From Psychroflexus gondwanensis ACAM 44 (GTDB taxonomy: Bacteria; Bacteroidota; Bacteroidia; Flavobacteriales; Flavobacteriaceae), in NCBI RefSeq assembly GCF_000355905.1, contig NZ_APLF01000004.1, forward strand, positions 124,001-188,000: 64,000 nt of DNA, written 5' to 3'. Made by a program: the position numbers and the translations under genes. This document shows positions 45,247 to 54,172 of the stretch, one piece after another; positions within the stretch are counted from its first letter, which is position 1; each line of letters begins with the position of its first letter. Below the pieces are notes generated by a model. It was given only the letters and a program-made list of their open reading frames with translations. It was not told the DNA's origin and did no database searches.

Positions 45247-46227
45247 ATGAATCATTATACTACTCAAAAAAATGTTCAAAACGACTATCAAAACTGGAAG
45301 CTTGCTCAACTTATACTCAAAGAAATAGCTAACTTTTTAGGTTCAAAAGCTAAATTCCAACACGTTAAAGCAGGTCTTGAAAATACCCTTATGAACACCT
45401 TGGGCGATCATCAAGTCCATGGAGTAGAACTTTTTCAAAAAGTAGATCAGCATTATCTGTCTTCAGGGTTTAGCTACGCAGATATTTCACTTGATGAGTC
45501 TGAGTCCAGTTCTTGCTTAGGTATTATCAATACAATAATCGCTGAGCATTCTAAGGAAATCAAAATACCTTCTGAAGTTGGTTCTTCTCCAGACACTTTA
45601 CTTATAGATGATTTTAAACTTAAAAGAAATCAATATATCGATAAAGCTTATCATTTTGTAAAATCTAAAACTGATGATGTTACCGCTACCAATGCAATCT
45701 TAAGATCTGCATTGCGGTATGGGTCCATTTATGCTGAAACACGACACATAGGACCTCCGCAGAAAGTTTACGACTTATTTTATAAGTGGGGCATCCGAAA
45801 TGAGGGTTTTGCCTCTCCATTCAATGCTAGATTATTAGGTAAGCCTAAAGCTCAATTTTATAGTCTTTTTGAAGATACCGATGAGATTTTTGGGAGTGGC
45901 GGAAGCTTTTTCAATTTAAATCACCCTGAAAATCCTGGACACTGGTGCTTAGATCCACCCTTTACTTCGGAACTTATGACGAAGGTAGACTCTATTTTAG
46001 CCTCTTGGTTAGAAACCTATAAGGATCTGAGTTTTTTACTTATTATTCCAGAAAGTCATGCTCCATCGAACGTACCCGATGAGAGCGTAACTCTCAAAAA
46101 AGACCTCCATTATTATGAGGGTTTGGAAGGTGTTTTAAAGCCCCTACCTGTCAACGTTTGTATACATAGGTATGGAAATATTGAAGGCTTCTCTTCAGAT
46201 GCCATCGAAGAGGGATATTCCAAATAA
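45247..46227 (+). CDS. PCIF1-like N6-adenine methyltransferase
   Basis: The 326-residue protein (ATG at 45247; a TTG three codons upstream is also open) contains the catalytic core known from eukaryotic PCIF1, the cap-adjacent m6Am writer. I see FASPFNARL (188-196), EDTDEIFGSGGSFF (209-222), the catalytic DPPF at 236-239 (NPPF in human PCIF1), LSFLLIIPES (261-270) and KKDLHYYEG (284-292), in the same order and spacing as in PCIF1. The N-terminal 160 residues are helical and novel to me, and no WW domain is present. The bacterial substrate is unknown. A terminator follows. Confidence 0.82.
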   Translation: MNHYTTQKNVQNDYQNWKLAQLILKEIANFLGSKAKFQHVKAGLENTLMNTLGDHQVHGVELFQKVDQHYLSSGFSYADISLDESESSSCLGIINTIIAEHSKEIKIPSEVGSSPDTLLIDDFKLKRNQYIDKAYHFVKSKTDDVTATNAILRSALRYGSIYAETRHIGPPQKVYDLFYKWGIRNEGFASPFNARLLGKPKAQFYSLFEDTDEIFGSGGSFFNLNHPENPGHWCLDPPFTSELMTKVDSILASWLETYKDLSFLLIIPESHAPSNVPDESVTLKKDLHYYEGLEGVLKPLPVNVCIHRYGNIEGFSSDAIEEGYSK

Positions 46228-46228
46228 A

Positions 46229-46258
46229 AAAAGCTGCCTTTTTAAAGAGGCAGCTTTT
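46229..46258. terminator. Bidirectional terminator between PCIF1-like gene and fumC
   Basis: AAAAGCTGCCT and AGGCAGCTTTT form an 11-base stem with A-run before and T-run after. It lies between two convergent genes, so it can serve both. Confidence 0.88.
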
Positions 46259-46279
46259 GAGAATGATTAATAAATTCAC

Positions 46280-47671
46280 TTAAGAATTTGTCATGTCTTC
46301 AGGTCTTACCCATTTATCGAATTCTTCTTCAGTAGTATACCCTAATTTTACGGCTTCTTCCTTTAAAGTAGTTCCATTTTTATGAGCTGTATTGGCAATT
46401 TCTGCAGCTTTATAATAGCCTATCTTTGTATTTAAAGCGGTCACCAACATTAAAGAATTTCTCAATAATTCATTGATGCGTTCTTGATTAGGCTCAATAC
46501 CTGCGGCACAATTTTCTTCAAAAGACACACACGCATCTCCAATTAATTGAGCAGACTGCAATAGGTTGGATGCCATGACGGGCTTAAAGACATTGAGCTC
46601 AAACTGACCTTGCATCCCTCCTACTCCAATAGCCACGTCATTCCCCATAACTTGAGCACAAACCATGGTAAGCGCTTCACATTGAGTTGGGTTTACTTTA
46701 CCAGGCATAATCGATGAACCAGGCTCGTTGGCAGGGATTGTAATCTCACCTATTCCACTTCTAGGTCCAGAAGACAACATTCTTATATCATTACCGATTT
46801 TATTTAAAGAAACCGCTAGTTGTTTTAAAGCTCCATGAGTTTCTACTAAAGCATCATGAGCCGCTAAAGCTTCAAATTTATTTTCTGCAGTAACAAAAGG
46901 AAGCTTTGTAAACTCTGCAATGTAATGGGCTACTTTTTCTGCGTAGCCTTCTGGTGTATTAAGCCCAGTCCCTACTGCAGTTCCACCAAGTGCTAATTCC
47001 TGAAGGTGAGGTAGTGTATTTTCTAATGCCTTAAGCCCATGGTTTAATTGGGAGACATAGCCGCTAAATTCTTGTCCTAAGGTTAACGGAGTAGCGTCCA
47101 TAAAATGAGTCCTTCCGATTTTCACAACGTCTTTAAAAGTCTCTGCCTTTTTCTGAAGCTGATCTCTCAATTGTCCAACACCAGGAATGGTGACTTCTAC
47201 AATTTTTTTGTAGGCAGCAATATGCATTCCTGTAGGGAAGGTATCATTAGACGATTGAGATTTATTTACGTCATCGTTTGGGGATACAAATTTATCACCT
47301 TTGCCTAATTCATGGCCTTGTAGTTGATGAATCCTGTTGGAAATCACTTCATTCACATTCATATTACTTTGGGTACCAGAACCGGTTTGCCATATAACCA
47401 AAGGGAATTGGTCATCGTGTTGTCCCTCTAAAATTTCGTCGCAAACTTTAGCAATCCAATCCCGCTTTTCTACTTCAAGAACTCCGAGTTCTGCATTGGT
47501 ATATGCTGCTGCTTTTTTCAAATACGCAAAGCCGTAAATAATTTCTAGGGGCATAGAAGCTTGGGGACCTATCTTAAAATTATTCCTTGAGCGTTCCGTT
47601 TGTGCAGCCCATAATTTGTCCGCAGGAACTTTCACTTCTCCTATGGTATCTTTCTCGATTCTATATGACAT
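46280..47671 (-). CDS. fumC: Fumarate hydratase, class II
   Basis: FumC interconverts fumarate and malate in the TCA cycle. The 463-residue protein has [10 protein letters not shown] (96-105), SSNDTFPT (140-147), [10 protein letters not shown] (186-195, His189) and the fumarase/aspartase signature [10 protein letters not shown] (318-327). Length is typical of the heat-stable, iron-free class. CAAATTTA at 47693-47700 reads TAAATTTG on the minus strand, a likely -7 element 22 bases upstream. An insertion sequence begins 58 bases upstream of the start. Confidence 0.97.
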   Translation of the reverse strand: MSYRIEKDTIGEVKVPADKLWAAQTERSRNNFKIGPQASMPLEIIYGFAYLKKAAAYTNAELGVLEVEKRDWIAKVCDEILEGQHDDQFPLVIWQTGSGTQSNMNVNEVISNRIHQLQGHELGKGDKFVSPNDDVNKSQSSNDTFPTGMHIAAYKKIVEVTIPGVGQLRDQLQKKAETFKDVVKIGRTHFMDATPLTLGQEFSGYVSQLNHGLKALENTLPHLQELALGGTAVGTGLNTPEGYAEKVAHYIAEFTKLPFVTAENKFEALAAHDALVETHGALKQLAVSLNKIGNDIRMLSSGPRSGIGEITIPANEPGSSIMPGKVNPTQCEALTMVCAQVMGNDVAIGVGGMQGQFELNVFKPVMASNLLQSAQLIGDACVSFEENCAAGIEPNQERINELLRNSLMLVTALNTKIGYYKAAEIANTAHKNGTTLKEEAVKLGYTTEEEFDKWVRPEDMTNS

Positions 47672-47750
47672 TGTATTGGATTTTTAATTTCTCAAATTTA
47701 AGAAATTATAGCCTTAGATACGTTTAATACCAAATTAAACCTGTAATGTC

Positions 47751-47884
47751 ACAATTAATCTTTTTACCGAAACGAATTCGGCACAGGCTTTTTTCGCCTG
47801 CTTTTTATCAAAAATAATTACCGTAACTAAGGCTATGCTAATTATTTTTTATTTCAATCAATCAAAAAACCTGTGCTGAGCTAG
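47751..47884. repeat. Palindromic insert in the left IS end
   Basis: Arms GCACAGGCTTTTTT (47781-47794) and AAAAAACCTGTGC (47864-47876) enclose a second pair, AAAAATAATTA (47810-47820) and TAATTATTTTT (47839-47849). The insert is flanked by GTC on both sides (47748-47750 and 47885-47887), a possible three-base duplication. No ORF. It resembles a small non-autonomous palindromic element. Confidence 0.55.
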
Positions 47885-47956
47885 GTCGTAGTATAATTCA
47901 ATTTATTGAGTTAGTCATTTAGTTTCCGTATCTTGTTTTCAATAAAAACACTGGTT

Positions 47957-48859
47957 ATGGAAGTATTCAAAGGTCAAAATATACTCAGTTTTGTAAAAGA
48001 ACTACCAAATGATGAAGCTTGTAAAGCATATTTAGCCAAAATTAAATGGCAGGATGGTTTTAAATGTATGAAATGTGATCATACAAAAGGCTGTGAAAAA
48101 GCGGGTTATAGATATCATTGCTACGGTTGCAATCATGTCGAAAGTGCCACAGCAAACACCTTATTTCATAAGGTTAAATTTGGTTTACAAAAGGCATTCT
48201 GCGTTGTATTTGAAATGAGTACGAGTACTAAAAGTGTTTCCAGTATTCAAATGGGAAAGCGATTTGATATTCGACAAGGTACAGCTTGGTATTTTATGCA
48301 AAAGGTTAGAAAATCTATGAAAAGTAGTCAAAAGTATCCTCTAACTGAAATAGTTCATGTAGATGAGTTCACTGTAGGAGGCAAAGAAGAGGGAAAGCAA
48401 GGTAGAAGTTATGATTCAAAAAAGAAAAAGGCAGTAATAGCTGTTGAGTTGAACGTAAAACATCAAATAAAAAGAGTGTATGTAAAGTCTATAGATGATT
48501 ATTCAGCGAAATCATTAACTCCAATATTTGAAGAACATATAAGTCCTTCGGCAAAAATTGTTACCGATAAATGGAGAGGTTATGCTCCGCTTAAAAAAAG
48601 CTACGATATAGAGCAAAAACTAAGTAATAACGGGAGAAACTTTAAAGAACTACATGTAGTAATTATGCAGTTGAAATCTTGGTTAAGGGCTATACCAACT
48701 CATGTTAGCAAATGGCATGTGCAAAGCTATTTCGACGAATTCTGTTTTAGAATTAATCGATCTCAATTCAAACAAAGTGTTTTTCACAAGACTATTGAAA
48801 GAATGGTAATAGCTAAACCGGTTTATCATAAAGATGTAAAACAGAGGTTAAGTGTGTAA
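47957..48859 (+). CDS. ISXO2-like transposase
   Basis: The 300-residue transposase (ATG at 47957; a TTG at 47933 is also open) has an N-terminal zinc ribbon with cysteines 37, 40, 55 and 58, and the ISXO2-like DDE domain: HVDEFTVGGKEEG (134-146, Asp136), IVTDKWRGY (201-209, Asp204) and YFDEFCFRIN (258-267, Glu261). All parts look intact and no frameshift is seen, so the copy may be active, though the left end is disturbed. Confidence 0.92.
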   Translation: MEVFKGQNILSFVKELPNDEACKAYLAKIKWQDGFKCMKCDHTKGCEKAGYRYHCYGCNHVESATANTLFHKVKFGLQKAFCVVFEMSTSTKSVSSIQMGKRFDIRQGTAWYFMQKVRKSMKSSQKYPLTEIVHVDEFTVGGKEEGKQGRSYDSKKKKAVIAVELNVKHQIKRVYVKSIDDYSAKSLTPIFEEHISPSAKIVTDKWRGYAPLKKSYDIEQKLSNNGRNFKELHVVIMQLKSWLRAIPTHVSKWHVQSYFDEFCFRINRSQFKQSVFHKTIERMVIAKPVYHKDVKQRLSV

Positions 48860-48990
48860 CTCAATAAATTTATTTATACGACATTATAAATTTAATTTGG
48901 TATAACTTTCTATTTCTGCACAATTATTTTTGTCTTTTATAGGTTTGTATTTTTAAGTTTATTTATCTTTGTCAAAATAAATTTATTCTG

Positions 48991-49158
48991 ATGTTCGAAT
49001 TTGATCAATATTTAGGTTTTTTGCTCTTCTTACTTATACTAACCATCGGCTTTTGGTTATTGATTTTTCTAACGGCTATCATTCCTTATTGGGTTGGAGG
49101 CGCGCTAATCGAACGTCTGAAAGAAATTAAAGAAGGCAAAAAGAACAAAGACAAATAG
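48991..49158 (+). CDS. Small membrane protein, unknown
   Basis: A 55-residue product from an ATG just after the IS: one long hydrophobic helix or hairpin (about 8-38, with IIPYWVGGALIERLKEIKEG after it) and a lysine-rich tail. It is followed by a strong terminator, which supports a real gene. No family is recognised. Confidence 0.6.
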   Translation: MFEFDQYLGFLLFLLILTIGFWLLIFLTAIIPYWVGGALIERLKEIKEGKKNKDK

Positions 49159-49177
49159 TCACCACCATTCACAAAAT

Positions 49178-49211
49178 AAAAAAAGCAGAATCTTTCGATT
49201 CTGCTTTTTTT
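49178..49211. terminator. Bidirectional terminator
   Basis: GCAGAATC (49185-49192) and GATTCTGC (49197-49204) with loop TTTC, A-run before and seven T after. It lies between the small membrane gene and the convergent TonB receptor gene. Confidence 0.9.
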
Positions 49212-49226
49212 ATTTTGCATCTAAAG

Positions 49227-51674
49227 CTATGATCCACCGAAATCTCCGTCATCATCATCGCCCTTTCTATTTTGTTCTCGCTTTTGTTGATTAAACCTAT
49301 AGACAACTGTAGCTGTTACTTGTCTTACCCTCCATTGGAAAGAACTATTCGATGTGAAATTTTCTGCAATAGTGAATTGATCTCTTTTTCTTGAATTAAA
49401 TAAATCTCTAACATTTAAAGAAATAGTTAGATTATCATCTTTTAAAAAATCTTTACTAAAGGCCAAATCAATTGAGGCTATTGGGTCTGTTTCAGTTTGA
49501 GCATTTACCCTAGGCCCTCTATAAAAAGCATTGGTTTGCCATTGTATTTTCCAAGGTAATATAACATTAGAGCTAAATCTTCCAAAATAACTTTCGTTAG
49601 TAGCTCCATATTCAATACCCTCAAACGATCCCTCACTCTGAAATCTAAAATAATTGAAGCTCAAATTGGTTCTTAGCCACTTGGTAGGATTGTACAAGAT
49701 ACCAAGCTCAGCTCCATAACGCTCTTCAGAGGAAAGGTTAATAGGTATATTTTCATTAATTTGAATATTATCTTCCTCAGTACGCCTACCGGTATCTCTC
49801 TCAACGCGTTCAAAAGCATCAGTTTCTCTTTGGTAATAAATGGAACTGGTTAAGGTTAACTTTTCCCAGCGTTTTAAATAGCCTAAATCAAAAGCATTAG
49901 CAAAAGAAGGGTCTAAATCTGGATTACCCTGAAAAACATTTACCCTACTAGATTGTGAAGGAAATGGGTTTAAAAACCAGCTTCTAGGTCTGTTGATTCG
50001 TCTATTGTATCCAAGAGTAACATTCTCATCTTCCCCTAATTCATAAACCAAATTGACTGTAGGGAAAAATCCTCCAAAATTTTTATCGAAATCAAAATTT
50101 CTATCAAAATTTTCTGGAACCAGCGGCGTTGTAGTTCCCTTCAGCTGAGTTTGCTCATAGCGTAAACCCAATAAAAATGAAAACTTATCAAATTTATTGC
50201 CATATTGAGTGTATACAGCTGTAATATTTTGCTGAAAATCGAAATCACTTGAAACAAACTCATCTATTTCAAGATTACCAGTTTCAAGATTTTGCCTTTG
50301 GACCAAAAAACCTTGGGATTGATCTGAATAATCTCCTCTAAATCCAGCTTCAAATTGGGCATCACCCATAGGCTTTACGTAATCTGCCTGTATGAGATAA
50401 CTATCCCTTTTTTCAGTTTCTAGATTATCTTGGAAAGCTACTAAAGAATCGCTGGGAAGGATTTGATTTTCATTGATGATTCCAGTTTTTGTCTCATTAC
50501 TACTAGAATATTGAATATCGGCCGTTAATTTATGATCACGATTCTCTTTATCAAATCGCTTTTCGTAATTCATCGAGTATTGGAAACTCTCATCATCTTC
50601 TAATTCGTTTTCAATTCTAACCGTAGAACTATTTTCAATTCCATCTACGAATCGACTGTTAGTATTGGTCGTCACATCTCCATCATCACCGAGTCTAGCA
50701 AATAAACTAGCTGTAACCGACGACATATCATCGATAAAATACTCAGCTCCAGCATTCACATTATAATTTTGACCATTCCTATTATACTCTCTAACTTCAA
50801 TTATTCTATTGAAATCTAGTTCTGGGTTAGAGAATTCAGTGTCGAAAAATGCATTACCAGGTCTAGTCCTATCGGTATATCCTAGACTTGTAAAAACATT
50901 AAAATTATCTGTTCTTAAATTTAAGTCAATAAATGCTCCTGTATTTTTTGGATCCCCAAGCGTCCCTCGTATAGACCCATTAAAGCCAAGTGTTTTTTCT
51001 CTTTTTAGTATAATATTTATGATACCAGCAGTACCTTCGGCATCATATCTTGCAGAAGGACTAGTAATCACTTCGACGGATTCAATAGCCTCAGCAGGGA
51101 GTTGTTGAAACACATCTTGATCCCCAAATCCAGCAACAGAAGAGGGTTTGCCATTAATCAAAATTCTTACATTATTATTACCTCTTAAACTGATAGCTCC
51201 ATCTATATCTACCGTTACAGAAGGGACATTTCCTAAAGCATCACTTACTGTCCCTCCAGCTGTGGTTAGATCTTTTCCTACGGTATAGATCTTTTTATCA
51301 AGTCTCACTTCCACTTGTGTGGTTTCAGCTACGACGGTAACTTCACCCAGTTCTCCAGCTTTAGCTCTAAGCTTTATGGTTCCTAAATCTGTATCTTTAT
51401 CTATGGTGAAGTTTGAAATATATTTGACCTCAAATGAGATATATTCAATTTCAAGGTCATAAGTTCCTTTTTCTAGCTTTATGGAAAACATGCCTTCTCG
51501 GTTGGTTACTCCTCCATTTATAATACTTCCATCTTCAATGCTTTTAGCTGAAACTGATGCATATTCCAATGGAAAATCCATTGAAGCATCAATTACTTTT
51601 CCTGTCAATTCAAACTCCTGCGCAAATCCAATAATAGGAAGAAATGCCAGTACGATCATCATTTTTCTAATCAC
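49227..51674 (-). CDS. TonB-dependent outer-membrane receptor
   Basis: The 815-residue protein has a signal peptide (about 1-18), a carboxypeptidase-regulatory-like domain (about 22-105, LTGKVIDASMDFPLEYASV), a plug domain (about 115-230, with LRGNNNVRILINGKPSS and SPSARYDAEGTAGIINI) and a large beta barrel ending in a Gly/Asp-rich tail after an aromatic strand. It is the outer-membrane-beta-barrel type often called CirA-like. No SusD partner is adjacent, so glycan import is not implied; the ligand is unknown. Confidence 0.92.
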   Translation of the reverse strand: MIRKMMIVLAFLPIIGFAQEFELTGKVIDASMDFPLEYASVSAKSIEDGSIINGGVTNREGMFSIKLEKGTYDLEIEYISFEVKYISNFTIDKDTDLGTIKLRAKAGELGEVTVVAETTQVEVRLDKKIYTVGKDLTTAGGTVSDALGNVPSVTVDIDGAISLRGNNNVRILINGKPSSVAGFGDQDVFQQLPAEAIESVEVITSPSARYDAEGTAGIINIILKREKTLGFNGSIRGTLGDPKNTGAFIDLNLRTDNFNVFTSLGYTDRTRPGNAFFDTEFSNPELDFNRIIEVREYNRNGQNYNVNAGAEYFIDDMSSVTASLFARLGDDGDVTTNTNSRFVDGIENSSTVRIENELEDDESFQYSMNYEKRFDKENRDHKLTADIQYSSSNETKTGIINENQILPSDSLVAFQDNLETEKRDSYLIQADYVKPMGDAQFEAGFRGDYSDQSQGFLVQRQNLETGNLEIDEFVSSDFDFQQNITAVYTQYGNKFDKFSFLLGLRYEQTQLKGTTTPLVPENFDRNFDFDKNFGGFFPTVNLVYELGEDENVTLGYNRRINRPRSWFLNPFPSQSSRVNVFQGNPDLDPSFANAFDLGYLKRWEKLTLTSSIYYQRETDAFERVERDTGRRTEEDNIQINENIPINLSSEERYGAELGILYNPTKWLRTNLSFNYFRFQSEGSFEGIEYGATNESYFGRFSSNVILPWKIQWQTNAFYRGPRVNAQTETDPIASIDLAFSKDFLKDDNLTISLNVRDLFNSRKRDQFTIAENFTSNSSFQWRVRQVTATVVYRFNQQKREQNRKGDDDDGDFGGS

Positions 51675-51805
51675 TAGTCATTGTTTTAATTCAATACTAA
51701 GACTAGTTTATTTAAACGTGGTTTAATTGAAGCCCGTTAAAGTAGAGTTAACATTAAACAATTAATAGACCAATGAATTCTTATTACTGAATTCACTCAT
51801 TTTTT

Positions 51806-51836
51806 TTGTGAGGTAAGCTACTAGTTGTTATATTTC
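51806..51836 (+). promoter_or_regulatory. Candidate promoter of the DUF349 gene
   Basis: TTG at 51806-51808 and TATATTTC at 51829-51836 are 20 bases apart; the last base differs from TAnnTTTG. The ATG follows 31 bases later. The rest of the 193-base gap between the receptor and this gene shows no ORF. Confidence 0.4.
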
Positions 51837-51867
51837 AACCAATTTACGAACCTTAACATTGAAAGAC

Positions 51868-54171
51868 ATGTCTGAACAAGAAAATCCAAAAAATAAAAAC
51901 GAAGAAAGCCTAGGCGAATCTAAAGATATAGTCGAGTCTTCAGAAAAAGAAGAAAAGTCTACTCCTAAGGAAGAGGAAGCTTTGAAGAAAGAATCTAAAG
52001 TTGAAGAACAGGATATAGAAGATACCAATGCTGAAGATAGTAAAGAAGAAAAGTCTACTCCTAAGGAAGAGGAAACTCCGGAGAAAGAATTTAAAGTAGA
52101 AGAACAGGGCATAGAAGATGCCAATGCTGAAGATAGTAAAGAAGAAAAGTCCACTCCTAAGGAAGAGGAAGCTTTGGAGAAAGAATCTAAAGTAGAAGAA
52201 CAGGGCATAGAAGATGCCAATGCAGAAGATAGTAAAGAAGAAAAGTCTACTCCAAAGGAAGAGGAAACTTCAGAGAAAGAATCTAAAGTAAAAGAACAGG
52301 GCATAGAAAATGCAAATGCTGAAGATAGTAAAAAAGAAAAGTCTACTTCTAAGGAAGAGGAATCTTCGAAAAAGGAATCTAAAGTTGAAGAGCAGGACAT
52401 AGAAGATGCCAATGCTGAAGATAGCGAGGATGCTGATATTTCTAGACGACATGATATCGAAATGAAAGATTATCATGCGATGTCTCTCGATGAGTTGGTT
52501 TTGGAAATCGAAAATCTTGTTAAGAAAGAGAAGGTTCAGTCTATAAAAGATCACGTAAATAATATCAAAATTGAATTTGATAAGAAATTCAACGAAATTA
52601 CAGAAGAGAAAAAAGAAGAGTTCCTAGCAGAAGGTGGAAATATTATCGACTTTCATTATTCTTCACCTGTTAAGAAAAACTTCAATACTATTTATTTCGA
52701 TTATCGTGAAAAAAGAGATCATTACTATTCTCAATTAAAAAAGAATCTCAATACCAATCTTAAAACCAGACTGGGTATCATTGAGGAATTAAAAAATATG
52801 ATAGGCTCTGGAGAAAGTATGAATTCCAGTTTCAAACAATTTAAAGAATTACAGGAGCGTTGGAAAAATGCAGGTTCAGTTCCAAGAAACGACTATAATA
52901 CTGTCTGGAATAATTATCACCACCACATAGAAAGGTTTTATGATTTTTTACATCTAGACCGGGAGTTTAGAGATATGGATTTCAAGTATAATCTAGATCA
53001 AAAACTCAAAATTATAAATCGGGCTGAGGAGCTATCCCAAGAAGAAGATGTCAACAGATCTTTTCGGGAACTTCAGTTGCTCCACAAAATATGGAAAGAA
53101 GAATTAGGCCCAGTAGGAAGAGAATACAGAGATGAAATTTGGGATAAGTTTAGTGAAGCTACCAAACTAATCCACGAGAAGCGTCAAGCTCATTTTGAAG
53201 AGTTGGACCAAAAACGCGAGGAACACCTATTGGTTAAAAAAGATATTATCCTACAGATAGAAAAGCTGACTGAAAAAGAGATTACCCAACATAAGAACGC
53301 TCAGGAACGAATCAAAAATGTAGGTCAGCTTAGGGATTTATTTTTTAAAGCTGGAAGCGTTCCAAAATCTAAGCAAGATGAAACTTGGGATGCTTTCAGA
53401 AAAGTGACTAGAGAATTCAATAAAAAGAAAAATGATTTCTATAAAGACCTTAAGAAAGACCAATACGATAATCTTGAAAAGAAGAAAAAACTTATAGAGA
53501 TAGCGGAAAATCATAAGGATAGTGAGGACTTTAAAGTGACTACTCCCCTCATGAAAAAAATCCAAAACGACTGGAAAAGCATAGGTCATGTGCCTAGAAA
53601 AGATTCGGATAAGATTTGGAAACAGTTCAAAGCTGCTTGTAACGCTTACTTCGACAAATTCCACACGCATAAAAACGAGGAGAACAATGAAGAAATACAG
53701 GCATTTAATGAAAAAAGAGACCTCATCACAAAACTTAAAGACGAAGTCTTAAGCGATGATGACGAGGTTAACATCAAGCTGGTGAAATCTTATATTTCTA
53801 AATGGAATGACATCGGGATGGTGCCCAATCAAAAACGCTATGTAGAGAATAAATTCAACAGAGCTCTAGACCAAATTTTCAAAAAAATAGATGTGAGTAA
53901 AACAGATGCTGAATTGATGAAGTATCAGAATAAACTCCAAAACCTTGAAGACACTGACGATTCCAACAGCATTTATAAAGAGCAAACTTTTTTAAGGAAA
54001 AAAATTGATGAAACAAAAGCTGAACTTCAGCAACTAGAAAATAATCTTCAATTTTTCTCCAATGCAGATCGAGAAAACCCGTTAGTAAAAGACGTTTATA
54101 ACAATATGGACAAGCTGAAAGAAGATCTGGAGATGTGGAAGACTAAATTGCAAAAAATAAAAGCTTTGTAA
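51868..54171 (+). CDS. DUF349 protein with acidic tandem repeats
   Basis: The 767-residue protein has an acidic, lysine-rich N-terminus (1-190) made of five 32-residue repeats, then a coiled-coil region and at least five DUF349 repeats (about 280-690), each with a W-K-x-x-G-x-V-P-R-type motif followed by W-x-x-F. It ends in a charged coiled coil. Cytosolic, probably a scaffold or nucleic-acid-associated protein; function is unknown. The ATG at 51868 is preferred over the in-frame TTG at 51859. The next gene starts two bases after its stop. Confidence 0.87.
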   Translation: MSEQENPKNKNEESLGESKDIVESSEKEEKSTPKEEEALKKESKVEEQDIEDTNAEDSKEEKSTPKEEETPEKEFKVEEQGIEDANAEDSKEEKSTPKEEEALEKESKVEEQGIEDANAEDSKEEKSTPKEEETSEKESKVKEQGIENANAEDSKKEKSTSKEEESSKKESKVEEQDIEDANAEDSEDADISRRHDIEMKDYHAMSLDELVLEIENLVKKEKVQSIKDHVNNIKIEFDKKFNEITEEKKEEFLAEGGNIIDFHYSSPVKKNFNTIYFDYREKRDHYYSQLKKNLNTNLKTRLGIIEELKNMIGSGESMNSSFKQFKELQERWKNAGSVPRNDYNTVWNNYHHHIERFYDFLHLDREFRDMDFKYNLDQKLKIINRAEELSQEEDVNRSFRELQLLHKIWKEELGPVGREYRDEIWDKFSEATKLIHEKRQAHFEELDQKREEHLLVKKDIILQIEKLTEKEITQHKNAQERIKNVGQLRDLFFKAGSVPKSKQDETWDAFRKVTREFNKKKNDFYKDLKKDQYDNLEKKKKLIEIAENHKDSEDFKVTTPLMKKIQNDWKSIGHVPRKDSDKIWKQFKAACNAYFDKFHTHKNEENNEEIQAFNEKRDLITKLKDEVLSDDDEVNIKLVKSYISKWNDIGMVPNQKRYVENKFNRALDQIFKKIDVSKTDAELMKYQNKLQNLEDTDDSNSIYKEQTFLRKKIDETKAELQQLENNLQFFSNADRENPLVKDVYNNMDKLKEDLEMWKTKLQKIKAL
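51949..52428 (+). repeat. Five 96-base tandem repeats in the DUF349 gene
   Basis: Each unit codes for 32 residues starting EEKSTPKEEE and ending NAEDSK. Units differ by a few substitutions, and all keep the reading frame. Similarity at DNA level makes copy number likely to vary between strains. Confidence 0.85.
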
Positions 54172-54172
54172 G

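Larger units (their letters stand above)
47729..48901 (+). mobile_element. IS1595/ISXO2-type insertion sequence
   Basis: The element is about 1.17 kb. Its right end (48857-48901) as read inward is one 45-base terminal repeat. The left copy of that repeat is split: the outer half is at 47729-47750 (19 of 22 bases match) and the inner half at 47885-47913. Between them sit 134 extra bases with a palindrome. A single intact transposase gene lies inside. The flanking eight bases on the two sides do not match, so I see no clear target duplication. Confidence 0.8.

Noticed and set aside
45247-46227. A restriction-modification system around the DPPF methyltransferase.
   Set aside because: No endonuclease, specificity subunit or defence gene is adjacent, and the motif set is that of PCIF1 rather than DNA adenine methyltransferases.
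47721-48909. An eight-base target duplication around the IS.
   Set aside because: The flanks CGTTTAAT and ATAACTTT do not match, and shifting the ends by a few bases does not help.
49227-51674. A polysaccharide utilisation locus.
   Set aside because: The TonB receptor has no SusD partner or glycoside hydrolase next to it, and its type is not SusC-like in length.
51828-52412. A 194-codon frame antisense to the DUF349 gene.
   Set aside because: It is produced by the tandem repeats on the other strand; serine/phenylalanine repeats mirror the Glu/Lys repeats, with no independent start signal.
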